Positions 43,613-55,884 of a stretch of 64,000 bases of DNA are shown piece after piece. Each line of letters begins with the position of its first letter. Positions within the stretch are counted from its first letter, which is position 1. The stretch is from positions 186,001-250,000 of the forward strand of contig BDSI01000003.1 in assembly GCA_003117195.1 (NCBI GenBank), read 5' to 3'. The translations under genes were made by a program, and so were the position numbers. The notes under the pieces were generated by a model. The model saw nothing but the letters and a program-made list of their open reading frames with translations. It did not search any database and had not been told where the DNA came from. This DNA comes from Eudorina sp. 2006-703-Eu-15 (Eukaryota > Chlorophyta > Chlorophyceae > Chlamydomonadales > Volvocaceae).

Positions 43613-46187
43613 CTATTTCTGCAAAGCTGCCGCAGAGCGTCCTTCGCCGCCGGCCACGTTACCGCCCGGCTGCAATTTGCGACCGCCGGCGCTGCGGTCC
43701 GCGCCGCCACCGCCGCCAGATTGCGTGCTGCTGCCAACGTGCGGATTACCGTTTCCTGCTTTGACACCTGCGTCGTGTCCTACGATTATTCTCGCCGTCT
43801 CCTTGAGCTTAAACATGCGCAAGAGATCGACGATCAAGAATCCGCAGATGACCAGCACCGCCGACGCGAACGCCACGCCGCAGCAGGCGTAGGCCACGAC
43901 GGGCGGGTAGGTGTAGACGGCAATTTGTAACAGTGCCGCAACCAACAGCAGGAAGCCTGCGGGGCGGGAGCTGGCGGCAGCGGCGGCGGCGGCACAAAGG
44001 GTGACGAGGATGTTGAGGCGGACTGGTAACAGGGGGCTGGCCGTAGCGAAAGAGGTATCGGTGGGGAGGTGAGGATGAGGCGTGGGGTTAGGCTTGCGGC
44101 CTGCTGTGTTATTTTTTGTTCGCGGCGTTCATTTGTTAGAGGTGCCTTGCCGCCGTGTCAGTGGGGCCCGATGGGGCTTGCCCTGGTATATATACACCGT
44201 GGATCCCTTGTCGGGGTCCGCTGCAACGTTCATTCATTCATTCATGAGCATGAACTTGCACGTGTAAGGCGACAGGGCCCCTCACGCTTGGGGAATAAAC
44301 TTTGCACGCACAGGCATGACTCACGCACGCACGCACGCACGGACGGACGGACGGACCTGGCCCACCTGCACCCCCACCCACCCACCCTCCCACGCGCTTC
44401 GCGCTGGGGCCCCGCCCAAAAACATGAAGTTCACCAGGTTTATGGCCACGCCGAAGGTTCCGACGTACCAGGCTGTGATCTCATCCGTCAGCAGATTCAC
44501 GGAGCTGATCTGCGTTTGGGCAGGGAGGCCGTCGACATTGGCTGAGCGTGGGGTTAAATTGAAAAGAGAAATGAACCCGAAGATCGAACCCGGGCACACC
44601 CCGGGCACCCCCGCTGAGCGTGGGGTGGCGCACGCTGTGGCTGGCTGTCACCGCAACCGTGACACCACACGCGCACGATTGTGCGCCGCCCTTTATTTGC
44701 CGCCGTCCGCCGATCGATTTTGGTATTTACGCCTGGTGCCCCTGTCGCGTACGACGCGCCATGCGCTCCTCTATCTGGCCCTTACTGGCTCTAACTGGCA
44801 CCCTCCACTCGCAGTCCTTACCATCAGTGTGCTGAAGACCACGCAGGCCAAGTTACAGGTGATGCTTAGCATCGTTATAACACAGAATGCAGAAGAGGCC
44901 TGCACAGGGGCCGGGAGGTTAGATGGAGGCGGCGCCGCGCGTCGGGTTAGTGCGGGAGAGGGGCCAGGGTTGCGTGGAGGGAGCGGGTGTGGGGCGAGGG
45001 GATGAGAATGCGGGGCGGGGAGTTGAGTGTGTGGGGCGGGACGGTGTGCCGTACGTACAAGCATACGTGTGTTGATCCGCAAGAGGGACGACACCACTGC
45101 ACAGGACCGCACCGCGTCACTGCACAGGGCCCCGCACATGCCGTCGCGTCCGCAGATGACGTCATGCCCGCAGATGACGTCATGTCCCCAGATCGGACGC
45201 AGATGACGTCATGTCCCCAGATCGGACGCAGATGACGTCATGCCCGCACTTTGCTGGTTGTGCGCACGGTACACGCGCACCTCTGTGCCAACCCCTCCAC
45301 CTGCTGATGACGCTCGACATCAAGGATACCCCATCTCAATCAAGACAGCGAAACCGCACCGGAAAGCCTGCACCCTCCAGGTGTGCAGCCGCCTCCACAC
45401 CGCGTCCCTTACCCCCGGGGGCGCAGGGGCCGCCTGGCTCACCCACCCTGTTGCTGTCCAGCAGCTTGGCAGGCGGCGCGACCAGTACCGAGCACGCCAG
45501 GCCCGCCAGCAGCGCACATACCACTCCCTGCGGCCCCCGCCACGGTGCACCCACACAGAGTGGGATTACCGGCGCCGTATTCTTAGAGCCGGAAGCCATG
45601 CGAAGATGCGATCCTGATGTGGCATGCTGTCCCCGGATCCCGCCGCCTCCCATGCCACGAAAGGCGCCTCCGCGGTAAGCCAAGCAAGTAGTGCTGGTTC
45701 TACCTGGCTGGTTGATTTGGTTTAGGGCGGGCCAGCGGTGCTCAAGGCCCTCAGGTCCCCACGGACAAGCGGCCACCTGCCACGCCGGTCGCCGCCGCAC
45801 CCTGCCTCATGCATGTTGCCACGCCTCCAGCAGCTCGCGTGACCACGCGCCCATGCACCCGCGCCCACCCGCGAACATCCATCCGTCGGTCCCCCTGCGC
45901 ACCAGGGCCGTAAACTCTGTTATCATGCGGGTCCTGATCTCCACGGGGGTCAGCCCAAAAACCAGCAAGCAATTGTAACTGCGCCAGCTGTTGATGGCGT
46001 CCACCTTCACTTTCTTCATGTACATGTCCTGCATCTCGGCGAGCTTACGCAGCGCTTCCTGCGAAATGGTTTGGCATGACCTAAATGCTTGATAAGCGGA
46101 ACTAGTTTGTGCGTTATTCGTGATGACACATTCATTTAACTGTTCGCCGGGATCTGGTGCCACCGCGGTTTTACGCACAGCGGGCAT
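43613..46187 (-). CDS. Multi-pass membrane protein of unknown function (5 exons, about 303 aa)
   Basis: Exons 45903-46187, 45447-45527, 44822-44899, 44386-44509 and 43613-43956, all phases closing. After a soluble N-terminal part with EALRKLAEMQDMYMKKVKVD there are four or five hydrophobic segments: GVVCALLAGLACSVLVAP, FCVITMLSITCNLACVVF, WYVGTFGVAINLVNFMFL, then FLLLVAALLQIAVYTYPPVV and FASAVLVICGFLIVDLL. A Gly/Ser-rich, basic tail follows (from about residue 245), probably cytosolic. I do not recognise the family. The start is uncertain: ATG at 46187 or 46205 is in frame, but codons upstream of 46058 are AT-rich and a TTTCGCAG acceptor ends there. The first real exon may therefore lie further upstream. 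The last stretch of exon 4 (GAPARSAWEG) is less protein-like. Four TGACGTCA palindromes lie in intron 2. Confidence 0.7.
44546..44606 (-). repeat. Intron repeat family B, copy 3 (membrane protein intron 3)
   Basis: Minus strand: GTGCCCGGGTTCGATCTTCG, then GGTTCATTTCTCTTTTCAAT and TTAACCCC. Sense orientation, about 35 nt upstream of the proposed exon 4 acceptor. Confidence 0.6.
45157..45240. promoter_or_regulatory. Cluster of four TGACGTCA (CRE-type) palindromes
   Basis: Perfect TGACGTCA octamers at 45157-45164, 45175-45182, 45204-45211 and 45233-45240, within two interleaved repeat units (GCAGATGACGTCATG and a CCAGATCGGAC spacer). TGACGTCA is the classic bZIP/CREB site. The cluster is intronic in the membrane-protein gene, so it may be only a short tandem repeat. 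Confidence 0.5.
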
Positions 46188-46205
46188 AACCACGTGACTT
46201 AACAT

Positions 46206-48791
46206 AACGTGCAAATCGTTCGACAGCGAATCTGTTAAATGCCGGATTCAAGTCGCGGTGGTGGTCTGTGCGCAGTAACGACACCGGACTTGAGTAGCTC
46301 GTCCTTGTCGTGCAAGCGTCGCCCACCGCAGCCATGCCGTTATGACATACATGTACGGTAATGCAATAAGTTAACATGGATGGCGGAAATGGGGGAATGA
46401 GCGAATTGCAAAAGGAAACGCACGCTGAAATACCGTGCTTCGTGCCGAGACTTAACGATGTAGATTGAGATGCAGAATCGGCTGATGGGTCATAATGCAG
46501 AAGGATAACTATCGTATGCTTGAGCTCGACAGTCTGCACGTGCAAGCGTCTCGTAACGATGAGCTGTCCCATAGTACCAAAGTACAGGATTATCCAGTAC
46601 GGCTTATTGCAATGCTTAGGACTTGACTGATTTCCTCCTTTATACGGTGTGAGCTTGTATCGTAACGCGGCCGAAAATGGTTTTATTTAAAGTCTATGTA
46701 AAGCGGGCTCCTTGATAAGGCCATCTGCAAATGAAATGAATATTGCAGTAATACACTGCAAGCGCAACCGCAAACGTGGGGACTTTACTGTTCACGGACC
46801 GTGAATGTCGATATTCGGGAAGCCCTGTGGGCATATGTGGGCATGCATACCATATGAAGCTTTGTAGAACTACCGGGTGACAGAAGGTAAGGCAGGGCCA
46901 AAGCGGGACGCTTGGCGGGAACGTGCGGGAAAATGCGCATTTCCATTTTGGTTCATCCCCATTTCGGTTTCTGTGACCCGCACTTCGATTTCCATTTCCA
47001 TTTCGATTAGCCCCCTTCTCCATTCTCATTGCTCCGGAACCGCTCAGCAGGGTCGGTCGGTGGACTGTCCAGGACTGTCCACAGGAGTTATAGAAGGTCA
47101 TCAGGGAGGCGGTCGCAAGTTTGTTGCCGTACGTGCAGGTGGGCATGCGGTATGGAGTTGATTGCCCGCCGGTCAGCCCCGACCGACCTTTGCCTCTACC
47201 GTTGACCCGTTCGATCAGCTGCGGACGAGCCGCGGACGGATGAGTTCGCGGCAGACGGCTCTCCCGGCCACCTCAAAACAGGTCATACGGATTCGGGGCA
47301 GGGGAGTTGCCTCTCAGTCAGACTTCAAATATTCACTTTGACACCAGCAAACGCTCATATATACGACAGAGACAGGTGGTGAGGGCCAAGCAAACTGTTC
47401 CAACCGTTGGACCCGTTGCCGTTTACAGCACGCGCAACACTAGTGGAGTCACTGTATACTCGTTCTGGCCCGTTCTAAACGAACGAACGTACTGTCGCCT
47501 GGTGGAACGAAAGGGATGGAGCCTGCTGCGTGCTGGAGAGCGGGGTGCGTGGGGGACCATCCACCGGCAGGGGAGCAGGTGGACTGCCGCCGTCATGCAA
47601 CGGTACGGTGAAGGCAACAGGCAGCTCAACAATCGGAAACTATCCGGGCCCCCGTTAGTTGGATCGGCCGGTCGGAACTCGGGGTCCGCCTTGTAACGGT
47701 TGCAATGTGAAGCCGAGGTTGGTGGTGCAGTGTCTTGCCAACCTGACATTACCACACTGGGGCTTGCCTCCGCAGTAACGTTCATTCATTCTCCATTATC
47801 GCATAACATTCCTTAGACCGATGACTGGGGCTTGCCTCCGCAGTAACGTTTATTCATTCTCCATTATCGCATAACATTCCTTAGACTGATGTTGGGCCCT
47901 GCCAGCTTCTCCATGCGTGTGGCAGTTGATTGGTCACGGAGGCAGGTGGCCGGCCGGTTCATTCGCGCAGGTTCTAACCAGCTCGCTGCGCTCCCCGCCC
48001 ATGTATGGCGACGGACCACCAAAAGCGCGCTTCCATTAAAAATGAACTACGTACCGGAGGCGAGATCCTTTCTTAATTAGATGTCCGTGTCGATCATGCC
48101 AGATAGAACCTCCAGAATCTTCTTGGCGTGGCTTTCAACTCCGCCAAGTAAGAAGCAAGGCCGGACGGTTGGCGCGGTTGGCGACATCATGAGAAATGCG
48201 GTGGGAATAATAATGTGGGAATCGTTCCCACTACTAGCTACGAAGGGCTCCGACGTCGTCGGTCGCTAGTCTGTTAGGTAGGTAATGGGGCAGGAGTTGG
48301 GGTCACTAGATAGCCCAATTTCACAGAGGGCCTTTGGAGGGAAGCAGCCAAAACGAAGGATGGGGCGAATGGGTTCCCGCCTGGTTCGTCCCGGTTCAGC
48401 TGGGCACGGTCACGTTAATCGCATGCAATCGTCCTACTAACCAGTACTAACTGACGAAGGCTGACGATGCGGTGCACTGGGTTATGTAACCTACATGAAA
48501 TTTCAGCGGTCGGGCATTATCTCGCTGATAACCTACGTTGTGAGTTTCAGAACAGCAACGCAGCAACAGTCGCCGGGAAGACAGACCGGCCCTCGCTGTA
48601 CGGATGTACGTAGGGAAGGAACGGCCGGTCCAGCGCCACTCAAGATATATAATGTGCACCGCCTTAGCTTAAAATGTATTAACAAAAGCATTTGTATTAT
48701 TATCAAGGTGAATAAAATTAAGCAAAGCTCCATCGGTTCGGGCTTATCGGCGGCTGGGGCAGAGGCGCACTCTACGAGGATCGTTCCAGGA
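46206..48791. other. Divergent intergenic region, no gene seen
   Basis: About 2.6 kb of lower-GC DNA between divergently oriented genes. It should hold both promoters. Apart from a 68-bp tandem duplication, no element or exon was recognised. Confidence 0.5.
47757..47892. repeat. 68-bp tandem duplication
   Basis: Two adjacent 68-bp copies beginning CTGGGGCTTGCCTCCGCAGT and ending TTCCTTAGAC(C/T)GATG. They differ at only about two positions, so the duplication is recent. Confidence 0.92.
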
Positions 48792-51700
48792 ATGGGCGCC
48801 ATCGGCCTGCTGATAGCCACGCTATTAGCAGTAATATGTGTATTGATGCCAGGTAATGAATTATATATGCGTGAATCTAGCGCTCTGACCCCAGTTGTGT
48901 GAGCTTCTACTGGACGTTCAGTTGCAGCCGTTGCGAACCTTGTTTAGGCTGTTGATCGACCGCGCGCACTTGTTTGGAATCTCTGTTTATTTTTTCTACT
49001 ATACCAGAAAATTAAATAACGCGCTTTAAATACTGGGGTCGAAGGCGGTGGGCAGTCCTGCGGTCATGAAATGCTGTGGACCCGCCCGCGCCATGCCCTC
49101 ATCTGACTAGGCCAGTTGATCTGTATCTATTATATGTGTACTGTTGTTTTTTGGTTTTACTTTCAGGGTCGGATGCGTCAATGGTCGATGCCATCAAGCG
49201 CGATAAAATCGTCAATGTCCAGGTGACTGTCCAAGGTAAGAACACTGAGCCAGCATGCCTGGTCGCCAGTTCTGAATTCCTCTCCTATTCTCATGGCCTG
49301 CGGCGGCTCTCCGCGCCCGATTCAGAGGTCTTGGCCGTTGGCCCAACAACGCGCCGTTGCCAGTTGCTGCACCCTCGCATGCTGCTGCTCCTAGCTGCGG
49401 CAACTCAGCCTGTTGCGGCAGGAAACGCGCCGTCTGATGCCATCATTACATTCCGTTGCCGTCATGTTCTGATTCTGGGCCCATCCACAGCCGTTCTTCT
49501 GCTTCGATACGGCACGCCACGGACTTACAACCCGTCAAACCCCCCTACCTCCCACAGGCGCAGTCCAGGTGTTTGTCTCCCACCGCGACCCAAAGGATGC
49601 CGGAGGTCCTGAGGACGAGTCCTCCCCGGAGCAGTCCTACGCGCTCCTCGGCAAGGACCCCGGCAGCGGCATGCAGCTGAGCTTGCGGGTCGACATCCCC
49701 GACGGAGCCAACAGTGACGGGCGGCCCGTGCTGAGCGGAGACACGGTGGCGGCCAGGGTCAATCTGAAGATGAGCCTGCTGAAGGCGGAGCAGCTGGGAC
49801 TGGCGGCGCGCGCGCCACGTGGGTCTCCTGGTGTATGTAGCAGCGCGACGCAATAGGGTTGCTCGAGATGTCTGGAACCCCTTTCTTGGGCTGGTTTTTC
49901 TTTGCGGTCCGCAGGACGTGCTCGTTTTGATCCTGTTTACTCCTGCGAAATTGACAGTGGACGCGCGGACGTGCGGAGAAGCGGACGAGCGGCATCAGTG
50001 CCATCGGACGTCTGATCCCCGACCTGATCCCCAACCTGTGTGCTGTATCGCTTTCTCCTTCCGGTCTTGCGTCCCGTTTCCGCAGCGCCCAGCCGGAGCA
50101 AGGGCCCGAGTCCTAGCCCGAGAGCTGCCGCCGGCCGCAGCACACTCAGCGAAGAGCAGGGGCCTGGTGCCCGCCGAGCTCTGCAAACGCCCGGCCCCGC
50201 CCTGTCCCTGGACGCTCTGAGCGCCGCGGGCCTCAACCTGCTCAGCCAGCCCGCGGTGGCCAAAGATGTCCAGGTCATCAAGTCTAGCAAGGGCCAGGTG
50301 AGGTTAACCGCACGCTACAGCCTGCAGCCTGCAGCCTGTACGCTGCACTCTCTGCACGCTCTGCACGCTCTGCACTCTCCGCACTCTCTGCACTCTCTGC
50401 ACTCTCTGCACTCTCTGCACGCTTTGCACGCTCTGCACGCTCTGCACTCTCTGCACGCTCTGCACGCTCTGCACTTTCTGCACGCTCTGCACTCTCTGCA
50501 ATCTGCACACTGCTCGTATGGCAGCTAAAGGGTGAAGTGAAATGATGACGTGGCGGAGGGAGTTCGCTCCGCGGTTACATGGGCCGGCGCGTCTAGGTTC
50601 TTCGTTGGGCGACAGTAAACTGTCACGCTGCCGCCGAGGGGAACCGAGCGCCGTCCTGCCCGCCGTTGGCTGCGCACATTTATCTCGGACAGCATACCAG
50701 AACCCCACGCGGTAATGATTTCCGAACATGCCGGTTGCGTGGGCGCCCTGCCCGCTTCCGCCTCTGCTGCCTCCGCGCGCAGGACCTGTTCATCACTAAC
50801 GGGAGGCCGCAGACGATCAGCTCGCTGACCTTCGTGTTCCGGAGCTCCTCGTGTAACGTGCAGCCGCGGCTGAATGCCGCGCGTGTACGACAGTGGTGGT
50901 ACGACATCGGCGACGCCGCGCCAATCACCGCCAGCTTGCAGCGCTACTACAATGTGAGTGCATGTATTGTGTGAGTGTGTGTGTGTGTGTGTGTGTAAAA
51001 GAGAACTGAGAACTGTGTGTGTGTGTGTGCGGAGTAGGAGATCTTGAAGGATTTGACAAAGCGTGCGGGAGCGGGACGACTTGATTGCCCAGAGATACGG
51101 ATGAGGGCATTGAGCAAATAGGTGTGGAAACACCGGTAGTTGGGTTCGTGAATCACGCACGCAAGGAGTGACAGGGTTTCAGAACGGAGTACGGCGTGCC
51201 GACGTCGTACTACGGTACGGCGGCGTGGTGGTAGCCTCTGAGCTAGCTGGTGGTAGCTAGCTAGGTCGCACAGCATACGTACACGCGCTGCCGTCCCGTC
51301 ACACGATGTCCGCGCACGTGTGGCACTACCATAGAAACAAGTTGCTTAACGTACCTTGCCCGTACTGTACTACACTGCCCGCACAGTCGTGCACGTACAA
51401 CCAGCTGCAGTTCCGCTCGGACAACAACCTGGTGTTCGATGTGGACATCCCGTGCAACGGTACGACGTACTTCGGTCCGTACAACCTCATCACAGGCAAC
51501 GGCAACAATGTCAACCTGGACAACGAGCTGTACGGCCTGGTTTGGCTGGCGAAACAGTACCTTCAGGTACGTACGAGATCCAGTACGGAGTTTACACTCG
51601 CATGTCGCTGCTGCCGTACGCTGCCAGCAGGAAGTCGTCATCAGCTGTCACGCCGTGTGCTTGAATCTGAGCACGGACTCCAACAACACATAAAGAAATG

Positions 51701-54700
51701 CATCAGGCTTTCAAGTTCCGAGCGCTTCGACCTGGCTTTCCCCGCAGAATAACAACATGTCAGTGTACAGCAAGTGGGACAGCTATCGTCGGAAGATCAT
51801 GATATGGCCCTTCAACTGGTTCACGGGCGTCGCAAACTTCGGAGGCCTGGTGCGTGTGCTGTGCCGCACTATGTCGTATCATGCCTTACCGTGCCGTACT
51901 GTACCGTGCTGCGCTGTCGCAAGCTCGCAGCACGCCATCACGTCGCACACAGCACACACGCACATGCATGGCACGGCAGCGCCGACGTGGCAGGGCACAG
52001 GGCGCAGGCGCCCCTCGCCCTGCCGCCCTGTCGGCCGCGAAGCTGCGCCGCGCAGCGCACGCAGCACGGCATCCTCGGCGGTCTGCCAGCTCGTAGAAAT
52101 ATAGAAAATCTGCCACCGGGATCTGGGAGACTCGGTTGGACCGCTGCCTGGCCGAAGGCACCTGGCCCCAACCTGGTCATACCGTACCTGAGAGTCTGCT
52201 GGCCCCGTTTTGAGGCAGGCCATGTGGAGGCGCCCTGACTGTCCACGACCCGACGCCCCTGGTGGTCATGCCGCTGAATGAGCGATGGCTATGATGACGG
52301 TAACAGCTGATGTCGCCATGTCATATGTCTCCCGCTCCCGCCCTCCCCCTCGGGACGCCCCGGACTCCGCCACACGATCGCGTCCGCAGGCCAGCATGGG
52401 CTGCGTGCCCGGCAGCGACTGCTACACCTGGATCAACAACGGCTTGTACGATACCCACATTGACATGCCCATCACCTTCCAGGAACTGGGTGGGTGGATG
52501 GGCGGGCCTGTCGGTGCGTGTCAGCGAGCGGCACCGCATTGCCGTAGCAGCGCTGCGAGCTCGCGAGTGACGGCGACGGGCCCCGAAGGATACGACGCCG
52601 TTACCACCGGGCCGAATCATGCAAGCCTGGTCGATGTCCCTCAAAGTGGCCTGCTGCCGACTGCTGACTCAACACGTCTACAGCTCTGCACCCTCGGGTC
52701 GCTTGCCTTCTGGGGTTACGGTACTGTAATCCGGAACCCGTGGCACCTGCCCTGCGAACGATCGGTCGGTCAAACATTTCGCCCCAACGCCCTCGCCCTC
52801 GCCGCAGGTCACAACATCGGCCTGGCGCATTCCTCGCGCATGTACTGCAGCGCCAGCGGCTGCTCGAAGGACGAGTACGGCGACGCCGCTGACCCCATGG
52901 GTTCTGCCTGGCCCAATGACCTGGAGAAAAACCTGATTTGCACCAACGCCCCCCAGGTGCGTGCGTGTGCATGTGCGGGCTGCGACCTGCATGGGAGGCG
53001 TGGAGGTGACCTGCTGTACATGGCCTGCTGTACATGGCCTCCTGTACATGCCCTGTTATACACGCCCTGCTGTACACGCCCTGCTGTACACGCCCTGCTG
53101 TACATGGCCTCCTGTACATGCCCTGCTGTACACGCCCTGCTGTACACGCCCTGCTGTACACGCCCTGCTGTTCACGCCCTGCTGTACACGCCCTGCTGTA
53201 CATGCCCTGCTGTACATGCCCTGCTGTACACGCCCTGCTGTACACGCCCTGCCCCCCCTCTTGCTCCCCTGCCCTCCACTAATCTCCTGATCTCCTGCGC
53301 CCCTGATCTGGACCGCCGGCTCTCCCCTCCACAATGCGCTCCGCCATCCATCGCCCCCATTCATTCATGTTGGACACACACCTGCGGCCGCAGTCGTACA
53401 AGGCGGGCTGGTCGGGTCCGATCGACCGCGGCCACATCAGCTTCCTCGGCCTGCGTCCAGGTGTGCCCACCGTGTTCACCCTGCCCGCCATGGCGCTCAG
53501 CAAGCGGAACATGCTGCGGATCGTCACCGATCCGGTCAACCGGATCATCGACGACATGACATGGGCTCCGCAACGCGCGCTGTTCGTGTCGTACAGGTAC
53601 GGCACAACCTGCCGTACTTGAGTGGTGCGTGTGTGTCGACCTGCTGGCCGCCTGCTTCAGACAGAAACACACCGATGCCTGCTGCATGCAGTCTTGCTCT
53701 TCTCCCGGCGCACCAACGCGCTAGCTCTTCTCCCGGCGCACATACCGGGTACCGGCCATGCGCGCGGCGCGCAAATGTGTCTAGGCCCCACCTACCCAGA
53801 ACACCCACTCCTCGTGTGCGATGCGATGCGGCAGGAAGGCCGCCGGCCACTAAACCCTGATGCGAGGGCTTGGGGCGGCCGTTCCGGTCCCACGGGTCGG
53901 TCGTGTGCTGACGGGCGGGCAGCGGGCGCCCTCCGTCGCTCCGTGTGGATGTGTCCAGCGCGGGAACCCTAAAACCCAAACCACCCTAAGGCCCATGATG
54001 CATGCGATGTATGCGAATGAGCACACGTGTACGGTATGTGTGTGTGCATGTGTTCGGTGTGCGCAGGGTTCGACAGCCCGCGCTGGGTGCGTACGACTCG
54101 GGTCTGCCCGCCGGTTTGGACAGAAGAGTCTGGTGAGACGTGGGTGTGGCCCCAGATCTTGCCTGGCCTGCGGGGTAGCGGTATGGAAGGTGGTGGTAGG
54201 TGGTGGTGGGTGTCTAGGTTGCAGAGCGCTAGCATGGGGCGGCCGGCCAACAGCACTCGTTCAGGTTCGGCCAACAGGATCCGTCCCACTGCAACCAACA
54301 GAAGAGGTTCCGTACACAGTCCCCACGACAATAGTGGTGGGGCCCACGGGCCGCCGAGTAGCCTCTTCTTCTGTGACTTCGTGTGCCTTTCCCGCGGCCG
54401 TGCGTGCCTCCTCTCCAACCCACATTGCATGGTACCGCAATCGCCGCCGCCGTACCCATCCATTCACCATGAAGCTAGCTTGACATGCGCCCACCGCAGT
54501 GCGCCATCCACGCCCCGCCGTTTCGTTTGTTTTTTCACTCACCCCGCACCCTGTATCACCGCCACGTCACCAACCACAACCGCCACGTCACCAACCACCA
54601 CCGCCACGTCACCAACCACTCCAGGGTCCATGAGTACAACCAGACGGCCAACGGCGCTCCCGCCAACATCAACACACCACCCTTCGTGCTGGCCATGCTG

Positions 54701-55884
54701 ACCAAGGACGCGGCGATCCCCACGTGGGTGGACAATTGGGGCTACACCAGCAACAGCTTCGCGGCTCGGGTGTCGGTGCTGGACGGCGGCAACGGCGGCC
54801 TGTTGATCCGGGTCCTGGACGCCAACCCCGCAGCCGCCAACGTGTCCGTGTGCCGTTTCCAGGCGCCGATGGAGGACAGCTGCGGCGACGGCATCGACAA
54901 CGACTGGTGGGTGGCGGAGCGCGGGCGTTTTCCCCGAGAGGAAATGAAATGAATAAAGAAATGGTGCTAGTGTTGAAAGTGGCGCATAAAGGCGATTGTG
55001 ACGGGTTGTGGGCTGGGGCACATCTGGGCCGTTCAGTCCAACAGACGGTTTGCCGCTCCAAGGTCTGCACTGAAGGGTTGGGTCGGGTCGGGTCAGGTTG
55101 AGCAAACCGCTTTACAAGAATGATGGGTCTGTCAGGGAGGTTCCTGCATGTTTGTGTTGTGTTACAGCCCCTCGCCGTGTCCGGTGGCCCGGTGGCACTT
55201 GGTCGATTCCTCTTTCGATCCCACAGCGACGGTCTGACGGACGACGACGACCCGGACTGCAACGCCGCCTTACGTCCGCTGCCGCCACCAGCGCCGTCGC
55301 CGTCACCTCTGCCGCCGTCCCCGCGTCCGTCCCTGCCGCCGCCGTACCCGCCGCCTCCGTCGCCCAGTCCTCAGATCCCGCCGCCGACGCCCCTCCTACC
55401 ACCGCCACCGCCACCGCCTCCATCGCCTCGCCCGTCCCCGCGGCCCCCTTCGCCCCGGCCTTCCCCGCGCCCGCCCGCGCCCTCGCCACCGCCTCCCAAG
55501 CGGCCGCAGTCGCCACGAATCCCCCAAAAGCCGCGCCCGCCCGCGCCCTCTCCACCATCTCCCCAGCAGCCGCAGTCGCCACGATCTCCCCAGAAGCCCC
55601 GCAGGATACGGCGCGTGTCCTCGTCTTCCCCGCCTCCCCCTCGGTCTCCCCCGTCTCCCCCTCGCTCTCCGCCTTCTCCCCCTCGCTCTCCGCCGTCTCC
55701 GCCTCAACCTCCGCCGTCTCCGCTTCCGCCTCCGCCGTCCCCGCCGCCGTCTCCTCATCCGCGGTCGCCCAGTCAGCCTCTCAGGCCACTGCCGCGGAAG
55801 CCCATGCCGCCACCTTCATCCCCGCCGCCAGCCCGCAATGACGGTAAGAAGAGTCCGCCGCCGGCGTCGCCGCCTCCTAAATAA
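48792..55884 (+). CDS. Gametolysin/VMP-type matrix metalloproteinase with Pro-rich tail (12 exons, 815 aa)
   Basis: A secreted M11-family peptidase acting on the glycoprotein cell wall or extracellular matrix. Exons, phases closing: 48792-48852, 49167-49235, 49558-49818, 50086-50297, 50783-50953, 51387-51566, 51748-51849, 52390-52489, 52808-52956, 53394-53596, 54625-54906, 55227-55884. Order: signal peptide (MGAIGLLIATLLAVICVL); Ser/Arg-rich proregion with RSTLSEEQG; catalytic domain with FQELGHNIGLAHS, metal ligands H387 and H393 and putative base E384 (motif QEXXHXXGXXH), its glycine codon split by intron 8; Met-turn-like ADPMGSA (M416); a beta-rich part with GRPQTISSLTF (upstream) and VHEYNQTANG; a Cys/Asp motif CGDGIDNDCDGLTDD split across exons 11-12; then about 200 residues of SPPPP/PSPP-type hydroxyproline-rich sequence to the end. 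The Q instead of H in the first position is typical of Volvox VMP1/2. Introns 4, 9 and 10 carry tandem repeats. Confidence 0.94.
50338..50506. repeat. 9-bp CTCTGCAC(G/T)-type tandem repeat in metalloproteinase intron 4
   Basis: Nearly twenty imperfect 9-bp units alternating CTCTGCACT and CTCTGCACG, starting 40 nt after the exon 4 donor. Because the unit is a multiple of three it stays open in several frames. Confidence 0.93.
53019..53262. repeat. 15-bp CTGTACACGCCCTGC-type tandem repeat in metalloproteinase intron 9
   Basis: About sixteen units, with variant blocks CTGTACATGGCCTGC and CTGTACATGCCCTGC. It begins about 60 nt after the exon 9 donor. Reads open on both strands but is bounded by good splice sites and is not needed for the protein. 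Confidence 0.93.
54558..54621. repeat. 21-bp tandem repeat, three copies, at the acceptor of metalloproteinase intron 10
   Basis: Three units of CCGCCACGTCACCAACCAC ending directly at the CTCCAG acceptor of exon 11, so the repeat forms the polypyrimidine/branch-point region. Confidence 0.9.

Noticed and set aside
52960..53290. Open frames with CTRPAVHALL-type repeats on both strands
   Set aside because: Produced by the 15-bp repeat in intron 9 of the metalloproteinase; not needed and bounded by splice sites.
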